Source: Bacillota bacterium (GTDB lineage: Bacteria > Bacillota > Clostridia > Peptostreptococcales > Anaerovoracaceae). Taken from it: a stretch of 5,125 bases of DNA. The notes beneath the pieces were generated by a model. That model was given only the letters and a program-made list of their open reading frames with translations. It searched no databases and was not told where the DNA came from. The position numbers were made by a program, and so were the translations under genes. How positions within the stretch are numbered: the stretch's first letter is position 1; every line of letters begins with the position of its first letter. Of the stretch, positions 1-5,125 are shown in pieces. Location of the stretch: positions 1 to 5,125 of the forward strand of contig JAFRLD010000175.1 in assembly GCA_017431395.1 (NCBI GenBank). Direction: 5' to 3'.

Positions 1-230
1 AAAGGAGTACACGTCTCCAGGACGTTCGGAACGCTCACGGGGGTCTGTGGATCCTCCCCCGGCTTTGCCAGAATGGATCTCTCCAGATCCTCCGCCAGCT
101 GCTCCAGGCCACTCTCCTCGAGATTCGCAAGCATCGCTTTTTTTGTCAGTCCCAATCTCCGCAGAAGTGACCGCTCGGACAGATTCCGCCGCAGCGCAAT
201 ATACAGTTCCCTGTTTATCGCTTCACTCAT
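1..230 (-). CDS. Unrecognised protein, N-terminal 76 residues (runs off window)
   Basis: This is an open minus-strand frame that starts with ATG at 230-228 and continues to the window edge without a stop. The start is supported by a purine-rich Shine-Dalgarno stretch (GGAAGGGAAGAG, 245-234) and by its position 20 nt after the adenosylhomocysteinase stop, which suggests co-transcription. The visible protein begins MSEAINRELYIALRRNLSER. It is charged and mostly helical-looking, rich in Leu, Arg and Glu, with no signal peptide or membrane segment. Residues of about 21-38 (SLLRRLGLTKKAMLANLE) have a faint helix-turn-helix look, but nothing firm enough to name a family. After about residue 57 the sequence turns Pro-rich (KPGEDPQTPVSVPN). 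I do not recognise it. Its place at the end of an SAM by-product operon hints at a related job, but that is only context. Confidence 0.72.
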   Translation of the reverse strand, partial: MSEAINRELYIALRRNLSERSLLRRLGLTKKAMLANLEESGLEQLAEDLERSILAKPGEDPQTPVSVPNVLETCTP

Positions 231-250
231 GCTCTCTTCCCTTCCTTGTT

Positions 251-1495
251 TTAGAAATTCCAGCTGTCGATATATTCCTGCTGCTCCTTCGTCAGATGAT
301 CGAAGGATACTCCCAGAAAGCGGAGTTTCCTCTCCGCCACCTCCCGGTCGATCTCCGCCGGGACGTAATTGAGCATCGGAAGTTCCTCCCCCTTATGGTC
401 CGCCAGGAATCTGGCGCAGAGCGCCTGGATCGAGAAACTCATGTCCATGATCTCCGCGGGGTGTCCATCGCCCGCGGCCAGATTGACCAGCCTGCCTTCG
501 GCCAGCACGTTGATGGAGCGGCCGTTCGGAAGCTCGTACCCCATGATGCTGTCACGCCGCAGTTCCACCTTCGTCGCGATCTTCTCCAGACCTTCCATGT
601 CGATCTCCACATTGAAGTGGCCCGCATTGCAGACGATCGCCCCATCCTTCATGAGAAGCATATGCTCCGGGGTGATCACATCCCGGCACCCGGTCACGGT
701 CACGAAGAAATCGCCGATCTCCGCCGCTTCCTTCATGGGCAGGACTTCGAAGCCGTCCATGATGGCTTCGATCGCCTTGATCGGATCGATCTCGGTCACA
801 TAGACCCTGGCGCCCAGTCCTTTCGCCCGCATGGCGACGCCTTTGCCGCACCAGCCGTAACCGGCCACTACGACTTTCTTGCCCGCCACGATGAGATTCG
901 TCGTCCGGTTGATTCCGTTCCAGACGGACTGGCCGGTGCCGTAACGGTTGTCGAACAGGAACTTGCACTGGGCATTGTTGACCAGCATCATCGGGATCTT
1001 CAGTTCTCCCGCCGCGTCCATCGCTTTTAGACGATGAATGCCTGTGGTCGTTTCCTCGCAGCCGCCGATCACCCCGGGGATCAGATCCCGGTATATGGTG
1101 TGCATCCGCATGATCAGATCGCCTCCATCATCGATGATGATCTGCGGGCCCCCTTCCAGGACTTTCGAAAGATGCCGGTCATATTCCTCCTCGGATTCCC
1201 CGCGCCAGGCGAATACCTGCACCCCGCGGGCAGCGAGGGCTGCTGCCACATCGTCCTGAGTCGACAGCGGGTTGCAGCCTGTCGCGAAGACCTCCGCCCC
1301 TCCGTCTTTCATGACCGTAGCGAGATAAGCCGTCTTCGCTTCCATATGAACGGAGAGGGCCACCCTGAGTCCGTCAAAGGGCTTCTCCCTCTTGAAATCC
1401 TCATGGATGCTGCTCAGCACCGGCATGTGGCTGGAGGCCCAAAGGATCTTTCGCTCACCGGACGCAGCCAGGTTCTTGTCTCGAATCTCACTCAT
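251..1495 (-). CDS. ahcY: Adenosylhomocysteinase-family hydrolase, short (archaeal/Thermotoga-like) form; possibly S-inosylhomocysteine hydrolase
   Basis: This NAD-dependent cytosolic enzyme family reversibly cleaves S-adenosylhomocysteine to homocysteine and adenosine. From ATG 1495 it is 414 residues, about the length of archaeal and Thermotoga forms, and it lacks the insertion and the Lys/Tyr C-terminal tail of eukaryotic types. Visible family residues are Q80 (STQD), DDGGD 122-126, EETTTG 147-152, K178, D182-N183, H293 (GHF) and H345 (GDGHP). The Rossmann NAD loop is GYGWCGKG (212-219). The adenine-recognition segment is HMEAKT (50-55), where the human enzyme has HMTVET. K54 therefore replaces the glutamate that contacts the adenine amino group. 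An upstream in-frame ATG at 1513 has no ribosome site, whereas ATG 1495 has AGGAAGG 8 nt away. The start overlaps the CPBP stop by 8 nt, suggesting translational coupling. Family assignment is very secure; substrate choice (adenosyl or inosyl) is not. Confidence 0.95.
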   Translation of the reverse strand: MSEIRDKNLAASGERKILWASSHMPVLSSIHEDFKREKPFDGLRVALSVHMEAKTAYLATVMKDGGAEVFATGCNPLSTQDDVAAALAARGVQVFAWRGESEEEYDRHLSKVLEGGPQIIIDDGGDLIMRMHTIYRDLIPGVIGGCEETTTGIHRLKAMDAAGELKIPMMLVNNAQCKFLFDNRYGTGQSVWNGINRTTNLIVAGKKVVVAGYGWCGKGVAMRAKGLGARVYVTEIDPIKAIEAIMDGFEVLPMKEAAEIGDFFVTVTGCRDVITPEHMLLMKDGAIVCNAGHFNVEIDMEGLEKIATKVELRRDSIMGYELPNGRSINVLAEGRLVNLAAGDGHPAEIMDMSFSIQALCARFLADHKGEELPMLNYVPAEIDREVAERKLRFLGVSFDHLTKEQQEYIDSWNF

Positions 1496-2549
1496 TTGTA
1501 TTTCCTTCCTCATTATTACTATCGATATAATGCCATTTCGCTGCTTCTTCCTCCGCTTCTTTCACGGCGGCTGTTTTCGCTTGTGGCGGCAAAGGCTGGG
1601 CCCCCTCAGGATCTTTGCCGGGCGTGACCTGCCTTTGCAAAAGTTCCCCCATCCTGCCCTGGCGGGCTGCCAGAGCGAGACAGATGATCCCGAGAAGCGC
1701 ATCGGCGATAAGCGCCGGGATCGCCCCCTCTACGCCAAAGCCCACGTTATATACGGCGGAATCCCGCGCAGAGGCCGCATCCAGTCCGAAAATAGAAGCC
1801 TCCGAGACCAGCCCGCTGTTGGGCAGGCCGAACAGGAAGTTCTGTGTGAAGTTCCATGCCGTATGGATCCCCATGGGGAACCAGATGCTCCCGGTGTACC
1901 ATTTTGCCAGCGAGAACGAGAGTCCGCAGACGCAGATCTCAACCACCGAGAACACCGATACGCCGGGATTGAATGCATGCAGCAATCCGAAGAACACGCC
2001 GTTCACCAGTATCGCCACCCAAAGCGGGTAGCGGACGTTGATCCGCTCGTACATGAATCCGCGGGTCCAAAGCTCCTCCGTCGAACTCTGGATAAACACG
2101 CAGACCAGGGCAAAGATATAGAACGGGATCTGCATCAGGGCGAAGTTCAGGAACAGGTGGATGTCCCCATGGATCAGCGCGCATACGATGCAGCCGAAGT
2201 TCATGACGAATCCGACAAGCAGTCCCAGAAGAAGCGCTTTGACCGTGTTCCCGGGATGCGACGGCAGGAAGCTGCGAAGGATGAATCGGTTTCGCTTCGG
2301 GATCCCTGTGTACAGGAACACCCCGATGAACGCTGTCACGGTCGACAGATAATACATCATGGTAAATCTGGTCGCGTCCGGCATATAATCGAGTTTCTGC
2401 AGCAACCCGCTGAACGGCGTATGACCTTCGCCCATAAGGAGTTCCCCCGGCAGGCTGCAGATAAACATATACCAGATGACGGTGACCCCCAGGATCCATA
2501 CGATCAGTTCGTGCCGGTCAAAGGGCCGTTTCTCAATGGTGTTTTCCAT
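1488..2549 (-). CDS. CPBP-family intramembrane metalloprotease (Abi/Rce1-like)
   Basis: This is a 353-residue polytopic membrane protein. The CPBP motifs are present in order: EELWTR (E158, E159, R163), FGLLH (F187 to H191) and HTAWN (H229, N233). These glutamates, histidines and asparagine form the presumed catalytic site of Rce1-type proteases. Hydrophobic segments lie near residues 13-36, 61-82, 102-126, 131-154, 176-194, 197-216, 222-241 and 275-295. A hydrophilic, Ala/Glu/Lys-rich tail of about 58 residues follows and is probably cytoplasmic. I chose ATG 2549, with AGGGAAG 6 nt upstream and 14 nt after the deaminase stop. A TTG at 2567 overlapping that stop would add six residues and is less likely. 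CPBP proteins include prenyl-protein proteases, bacteriocin self-immunity factors and scaffold-like members. Nothing here identifies the substrate, and its place between two SAM-salvage enzymes is unexplained. The complete motif set suggests an active enzyme. Confidence 0.9.
   Translation of the reverse strand: MENTIEKRPFDRHELIVWILGVTVIWYMFICSLPGELLMGEGHTPFSGLLQKLDYMPDATRFTMMYYLSTVTAFIGVFLYTGIPKRNRFILRSFLPSHPGNTVKALLLGLLVGFVMNFGCIVCALIHGDIHLFLNFALMQIPFYIFALVCVFIQSSTEELWTRGFMYERINVRYPLWVAILVNGVFFGLLHAFNPGVSVFSVVEICVCGLSFSLAKWYTGSIWFPMGIHTAWNFTQNFLFGLPNSGLVSEASIFGLDAASARDSAVYNVGFGVEGAIPALIADALLGIICLALAARQGRMGELLQRQVTPGKDPEGAQPLPPQAKTAAVKEAEEEAAKWHYIDSNNEEGNTNE
1504..1510 (-). promoter_or_regulatory. 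Ribosome binding site that decides the ahcY start
   Basis: AGGAAGG lies 8 nt before ATG 1495 and inside the end of the CPBP gene. The alternative ATG at 1513 is preceded by an AT-rich stretch without any Shine-Dalgarno match, so the shorter product is preferred. Confidence 0.7.
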
Positions 2550-2555
2550 GCTTCT

Positions 2556-2562
2556 CTTCCCT
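2556..2562 (-). promoter_or_regulatory. Ribosome binding site supporting the CPBP start at 2549
   Basis: AGGGAAG sits 6 nt before ATG 2549, immediately after the deaminase stop codon (TGA, 2566-2564). The 14-nt leader AAGGGAAGAGAAGC is nearly identical to the one before the partial gene at 230 (AAGGGAAGAGAGC). This favours ATG 2549 over the TTG at 2567. Confidence 0.6.
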
Positions 2563-2563
2563 T

Positions 2564-3841
2564 TCAAAAATGACTTACCGCCCGGGCGATCTCATAGTTT
2601 ACCCGTTCTTCATCGATCGTCAGAAGCTCGCGGTTTCTCATCAGTAGCTTCCCATGGACGATGCTGTCCGTCACTTCATAGCCGGTGGAGGAATACGCGA
2701 GTGCGGCCTTCCAGTTATGTTTCGGCTGGAAGTTCGGTGCTTCCTCATCCAGCAGGATCAGGTCTGCGAGGCGCCCCGGCTCAATGCAGCCCGCTTCATC
2801 CGCAAGGCCTATGGCCCGGTAGCCGCCCTCCACGGCGATCTGCAGTGTCTCGGGAGCCGTCATGGCCAGGGAATCCAGGCCCGCCCCCTTCTGGGTCAGC
2901 GTGAGAAGCCCCAGCTCCCGGAACATGTTCAGGGCATTGTTGCTGGATGCTCCGTCCGTGCCGAGGCAGACATTGATCCCTTCCCGGAGCATGCGGGTAG
3001 CCGGAGCGAATCCGTTGCCCAGCTTCATGTTGCTCGCCGGGTTCGTTACGACCGAGATGGCAGGAGCTTTGAGGATCTCCATGTCCTCATCCGTCAGGTA
3101 GACACAGTGTGCCAGGATGGCGGGTCCTTCAAGCAGGCCCAGCCTTTGCACATAGGCGGCCGGGCTCATCCCGTGCTCCCGGAGACAGCTGTCGAATTCA
3201 TTCTGCGTCTCCGACAGGTGCATGTGGATGGGAAGGCCTCTCTCCGCGGCGGTCTCCGCAATGAATTTAAGGTAATCCTCCCCGCAGGTGTAAATGGCAT
3301 GGGGTCCAAGCCCGAAGGTCACATGGGCTTCCGGCACGTCCGCCGCATAGTCTATTTCATCAAGAGCCTCCCTGAGCCTGCGAAGTCCGCCTTCATCATG
3401 GCGGTCCGATCCGACAAGGCCCCTTGTGATGAGCGCCCGGATCCCGCTGTCCGCGCAGGCTTTGACGCACATCTCCGGGAACATATGCATATCCACGAAA
3501 CAGGTCGTGCCGGTCCGGAGCATCTCCGTGATCGAAAGCATGTTGCCCCAGTAGGCCTGTTCTGCGGTCATCCGGCTCTCGAGCGGGTCGATCTTCCCGA
3601 ACAGCCACTCTTCAAAAGGCAGGTCATCCGCGTAATTCCGGAACACGGACATATATGCATGGGTATGGGCATTGACCAGCCCCGGCATGCAAAGGCTGGA
3701 CGATCCGTCGATCGTCACCTCCGCTTTGAAACCTTCCGGCGCCTGGTCGATCCCGGCGATGCGGCTGCCTGCGATATAGATGTCTTTCCTAACGCCCCTC
3801 TCATCTTCCAGAAGATGCACGTTTTTGATCAGGATGTTCAT
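2564..3841 (-). CDS. mtaD: 5'-methylthioadenosine / S-adenosylhomocysteine deaminase (amidohydrolase superfamily)
   Basis: This is a cytosolic metal-dependent deaminase of 425 residues, full length for the MtaD/TM0936/DadD group. These enzymes replace the adenine amino group of MTA, SAH or 5'-deoxyadenosine, giving the inosyl product and ammonia. The TIM-barrel metal site is visible as NAHTH (H59, H61), HLSET (H208, with catalytic E211), H245 (AHC) and D296 in TDGASSNN. W79, R140 in TRG and H181 in GPHAIYT match positions typical of SAH/MTA-binding members. The N- and C-terminal strands (residues about 1-55 and 355-410) form the usual small beta domain. ATG 3841 has AAAGGAGA 5-6 nt upstream, and the gene begins 16 nt after the agmatinase stop. 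With the adenosylhomocysteinase-like gene downstream, SAH is a plausible main substrate. Related amidohydrolases such as chlorohydrolases or guanine deaminase fit the motifs less well. The family is secure; the exact substrate is inferred. Confidence 0.9.
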   Translation of the reverse strand: MNILIKNVHLLEDERGVRKDIYIAGSRIAGIDQAPEGFKAEVTIDGSSSLCMPGLVNAHTHAYMSVFRNYADDLPFEEWLFGKIDPLESRMTAEQAYWGNMLSITEMLRTGTTCFVDMHMFPEMCVKACADSGIRALITRGLVGSDRHDEGGLRRLREALDEIDYAADVPEAHVTFGLGPHAIYTCGEDYLKFIAETAAERGLPIHMHLSETQNEFDSCLREHGMSPAAYVQRLGLLEGPAILAHCVYLTDEDMEILKAPAISVVTNPASNMKLGNGFAPATRMLREGINVCLGTDGASSNNALNMFRELGLLTLTQKGAGLDSLAMTAPETLQIAVEGGYRAIGLADEAGCIEPGRLADLILLDEEAPNFQPKHNWKAALAYSSTGYEVTDSIVHGKLLMRNRELLTIDEERVNYEIARAVSHF

Positions 3842-3857
3842 CTGCTCTCCTTTTATG

Positions 3858-4790
3858 TTAAAGTCGTTCCAACTTGCCGATCTGATCTGCCCAGTATCCC
3901 CAGCCTTCGGTCAGGATCTTTCGGCCGGCATACATCGATGCGAGTGAATCATCGAGCGGCGGCGCGATCTCAACGACGTCAAAGCCGATGATGTTAAGCT
4001 CCGTGAAAAGCTTCTCCAGCAAAGTCAGCGCCATTCGCGGCGTGATCCCTCCGAACTGCGGCGTACCTGTACCCCCGGCGAATCCGGGGTCCAGCGCATC
4101 TATATCGAAGGTCAGGTATACTTTGCTGAATTTCTTCATCTTCGCTACGCAGTCGGACGCGACCGCTTCCATTCCCTCACGGAAACAGTCATAGGCCGTC
4201 TTCACCTGAATATGGTGTCCCCTGGCAAACTCGAATTCATCCGGCTCAATGGAGCGGATCCCGATGAAATACAGGTTCTCTGTAGAATCGATGTTTGCAA
4301 GCTCTAGAGCCCGTTGCTCCGTAGACCCGTGGGACAGCGGATCTCCTTCCAGCTCGTAACTCAGATCCATGTGCGCGTCCACATGAATGATCCCAAAAGG
4401 TTCGGAAAGCGCCTCGTCGATCCCCCGCTCCACCGGGATCGTGACGGAGTGATCCCCGCCGATCATGGTGAAACGAATCCCTTTTTCGACCAGACCGTGC
4501 ACGTACTCCTGAATCTCACGGAACATCGCATCTCGGTCTTCCCCTGTGAAATTCCCCGCATCCAGTACATTGAACTCTTTATAATAGGACAGCCTTTCCG
4601 TCGACGGTGTCGATGACTTCGTATTTGCCCGCAGAAGATCCGGCGCCTCCGCCGCACCTCCCCGATAGCTGACTCCTCCGTCGAAAGGGATCCCGAAAAT
4701 CACGGCATCCACGGTGTCCTCTGTCATCTCAGGGCGGTTCAGCCCGCACCAGATCTCCGGATTCTTTGCCAGTTCGTTGATCGTCTTCAT
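3858..4790 (-). CDS. speB: Agmatinase-family ureohydrolase
   Basis: This manganese-dependent cytosolic hydrolase of 310 residues belongs to the arginase/agmatinase family, whose members release urea from guanidino compounds; agmatine would give putrescine. The binuclear metal ligands are all present: H114 in GGDHS (111-115), D138, H140 and D142 in DAHMD, and D229 and D231 in DIDALDP. H154 (SHGS) matches the catalytic histidine, and E274 (DVVEIAP) matches the guanidinium-binding glutamate. VSYRGG near 40-45 and GIRS at 177-180 are agmatinase-like. The start is ATG 4790 with GGGAGG 9 nt upstream; it is the first gene after the promoter. The neighbouring MTA/SAH deaminase fits polyamine synthesis, which generates MTA. 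The substrate-binding loops do not exclude guanidinobutyrate, guanidinopropionate or another guanidino acid, so the speB name is the likely but not proven reading. Confidence 0.88.
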   Translation of the reverse strand: MKTINELAKNPEIWCGLNRPEMTEDTVDAVIFGIPFDGGVSYRGGAAEAPDLLRANTKSSTPSTERLSYYKEFNVLDAGNFTGEDRDAMFREIQEYVHGLVEKGIRFTMIGGDHSVTIPVERGIDEALSEPFGIIHVDAHMDLSYELEGDPLSHGSTEQRALELANIDSTENLYFIGIRSIEPDEFEFARGHHIQVKTAYDCFREGMEAVASDCVAKMKKFSKVYLTFDIDALDPGFAGGTGTPQFGGITPRMALTLLEKLFTELNIIGFDVVEIAPPLDDSLASMYAGRKILTEGWGYWADQIGKLERL

Positions 4791-4808
4791 TGTTTTCTGC
4801 CTCCCGTT

Positions 4809-4824
4809 TAATAATCAATTATTA
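4809..4824. promoter_or_regulatory. AT-rich palindrome over the transcription start (candidate operator)
   Basis: TAATAAT and ATTATTA are perfect 7-bp inverted arms separated by CA. The palindrome touches the last base of the -10 box and spans the expected transcription start, a classic place for a repressor to bind. It is AT-only in the arms, so chance symmetry is a real possibility. No regulator is encoded in the window. Confidence 0.4.
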
Positions 4825-4851
4825 TTATAAAGGATTCTCTGACTTTGTGGT
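4824..4851 (-). promoter_or_regulatory. Probable sigma-70/sigma-A promoter of the operon
   Basis: A perfect -10 hexamer TATAAT lies at 4829-4824 on the minus strand. The best -35 is weak: ACCACA (4851-4846) with a 16-bp spacer, matching the consensus in its last three bases. Transcription would begin near 4817, leaving a leader of about 27 nt that is too short for a riboswitch. No other gene in the cluster has room for its own promoter, so this one probably drives all five. The poor -35 suggests that an activator may help or that output is modest. Confidence 0.6.
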
Positions 4852-4876
4852 AGAGCGAAATCCGTGATGGCCGTGT

Positions 4877-4886
4877 CAACATGTTG
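4877..4886. repeat. Perfect 10-bp palindrome CAACATGTTG
   Basis: CAACATGTTG is its own reverse complement. It lies about 50 bp upstream of the -10 box of the operon, where an activator or repressor could bind. It may also be chance; no second copy is visible in the intergenic region. Confidence 0.4.
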
Positions 4887-4907
4887 TGGAGTTGGTGGAT
4901 TGGTGGA
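4884..4907 (+). repeat. Short tandem repeat, unit TTGGTGGA
   Basis: Two exact, adjacent copies of TTGGTGGA occupy 4892-4899 and 4900-4907. They are preceded by a degenerate third copy (TTGTGGAG, 4884-4891). The array overlaps the end of the CAACATGTTG palindrome. Its function is unknown; such arrays can be replication-slippage products or spaced protein-binding sites. Confidence 0.55.
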
Positions 4908-4934
4908 GTTTTGGCCCGACTAACGTCAAATGCG

Positions 4935-5011
4935 TTTTTTCCTCCGAAACGCGGCTAACGGCATCGTGTTTTCATTTTCGGGCATTCTTAGCCGCGTTTT
5001 AGTGGAAAAAA
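4935..5011. repeat. Two-tier inverted repeat, potential long hairpin
   Basis: The inner arms are perfect over 12 bp: AAACGCGGCTAA at 4947-4958 and TTAGCCGCGTTT at 4988-4999, with a 29-nt loop. The outer arms are perfect over 8 bp: TTTTTTCC at 4935-4942 and GGAAAAAA at 5004-5011. They are separated from the inner arms by a symmetric 4 x 4 internal loop. Weaker complementarity continues outward (TCAA 4926-4929 with TTGA 5018-5021). The inner stem is followed by four T on the plus strand, so it could act as a weak terminator, but the layout also fits a small palindromic mobile repeat or a structured RNA. Confidence 0.7.
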
Positions 5012-5012
5012 T

Positions 5013-5028
5013 GTAAATTGACATTTAC
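5013..5028. repeat. Small inverted repeat GTAAAT/ATTTAC
   Basis: Perfect 6-bp arms flank the 4-nt loop TGAC, immediately outside the larger inverted repeat. The segment includes a plus-strand TTGACA (5018-5023), but no -10 box follows at 16-18 bp, so it is not called a promoter. Confidence 0.45.
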
Positions 5029-5058
5029 GCTCGCCAGTCGTGGACATCCCTAGCGAAA

Positions 5059-5106
5059 ATCCCGCCTAGCCGCTCGCGCTTACGCGCTTGCGAGGCGGGA
5101 TGTTTT
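5059..5106. terminator. Strong GC-rich hairpin, possible bidirectional terminator
   Basis: ATCCCGCCT (5059-5067) and AGGCGGGAT (5093-5101) are perfect 9-bp arms. Inside, CGCTCGCGC (5071-5079) pairs with GCGCTTGCG (5084-5092) except for a 2 x 2 internal loop, and the apical loop is TTAC. An unpaired AGC (5068-5070) bulges between the two stems. The hairpin is followed by GTTTT on the plus strand and by TTTT on the minus strand, so it could stop transcription in either direction. The T runs are short, so termination is only likely. It would end a plus-strand gene that lies outside the window, or insulate this operon. Confidence 0.5.
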
Positions 5107-5125
5107 GGCGGAAGTGGCTCGCCCT

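Larger units (their letters stand above)
4831..5125. other. Intergenic region without a convincing gene, rich in inverted repeats
   Basis: No credible reading frame was found on either strand between the operon promoter and the window edge. The stretch holds a 10-bp palindrome, a tandem 8-bp repeat, a two-tier inverted repeat and a GC-rich hairpin, each listed separately. It probably separates this operon from a gene beyond 5125. I see no tRNA, rRNA, riboswitch core or CRISPR pattern in it. Confidence 0.6.

Noticed and set aside
130..145. A-run (ACA AAA AAA G) in the partial gene as a programmed -1 frameshift site
   Set aside because: It fits a slippery heptamer by letters, but no stimulatory hairpin or internal Shine-Dalgarno is evident and the zero frame stays open to the window edge.
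47..1030. Long plus-strand open frame opposite ahcY (327 codons)
   Set aside because: It is antisense to a clear adenosylhomocysteinase. Its protein is low-complexity and rich in His, Arg, Asp and Pro with no domain. The GC-rich codon use of the real gene explains the lack of stops.
1392..2573. Plus-strand open frame opposite the CPBP gene (393 codons)
   Set aside because: It is a shadow of a gene with complete CPBP motifs. The translation is charged and repetitive-looking, has no family features, and has no ribosome site of note.
2654..3991. Plus-strand open frame of 445 codons opposite the deaminase and the end of the agmatinase gene
   Set aside because: It spans the antisense of two well-supported genes and their junction, with His/Arg-rich non-domain sequence. 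It is a codon-bias artefact.
4791..4830. SAM or SAH riboswitch in the operon leader
   Set aside because: The predicted start near 4817 leaves only about 27 nt before the start codon, too short for any known SAM or SAH riboswitch, and no such core is visible.
4871..4882. Minus-strand TTGACA (4881-4876) as the operon -35 box
   Set aside because: It is far too distant from the TATAAT at 4829-4824, and the hexamer at the right spacing (GCTCTA) is a poor -10.
5018..5046. Plus-strand promoter based on a perfect TTGACA
   Set aside because: No -10-like hexamer occurs 16-18 bp downstream (the sequence there is TGGACA-like), and the TTGACA is part of a small inverted repeat.
4860..5125. CRISPR array or phage attachment site in the repeat-rich intergenic region
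   Set aside because: There are no regularly spaced direct repeats with unique spacers, and no integrase, tRNA or duplicated att core. The repeats are inverted or immediately tandem.

Overview
The window reads as one co-oriented gene cluster on the minus strand, transcribed from the right-hand end towards position 1. A structured, apparently non-coding region of about 335 bp lies upstream of the first gene. In transcription order the genes are an agmatinase-family ureohydrolase (4790-3858), a 5'-methylthioadenosine/S-adenosylhomocysteine (MTA/SAH) deaminase (3841-2564), a CPBP-family membrane protease-like protein (2549-1488), an adenosylhomocysteinase-family enzyme (1495-251), and the first 76 codons of an unrecognised gene that runs off the left edge (230-1). 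Gaps are 16, 14, -8 (overlap) and 20 nt, and each gene has a purine-rich Shine-Dalgarno sequence. No terminator fits between them, so a single operon is the simplest reading. The only good promoter-like sequence is a TATAAT box at 4829-4824, about 34 bp upstream of the first start codon. It overlaps a 7-bp-arm AT-rich palindrome that could be an operator.

The organism is probably a moderately GC-rich Firmicute of the Clostridia type. This rests on strong AGGAGG-like ribosome sites, tight operon packing, an AT-rich promoter beside GC-rich genes, and a short archaeal/Thermotoga-like adenosylhomocysteinase paired with an MtaD-type deaminase. The assignment is an inference from gene style, not from a marker gene.

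Functionally the cluster links polyamine formation to clean-up of S-adenosylmethionine by-products. Agmatinase would make putrescine. Spermidine synthesis and methyl transfer produce MTA and SAH, the deaminase acts on both, and the adenosylhomocysteinase-like enzyme releases homocysteine. The most interesting detail is in that last enzyme. At the position where classical SAH hydrolases have the glutamate that reads the adenine amino group, this protein has lysine (K54, motif HMEAKT). Together with the deaminase two genes upstream, this suggests a deaminate-first route (SAH to S-inosylhomocysteine to homocysteine plus inosine), as described in methanogens. The CPBP membrane protein between the two enzymes has no obvious role in that chemistry.

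The region 4831-5125 has no convincing reading frame. It holds a short tandem repeat, a 10-bp palindrome, a two-tier inverted repeat (12-bp and 8-bp perfect arms) and a strong GC-rich hairpin at the right end.
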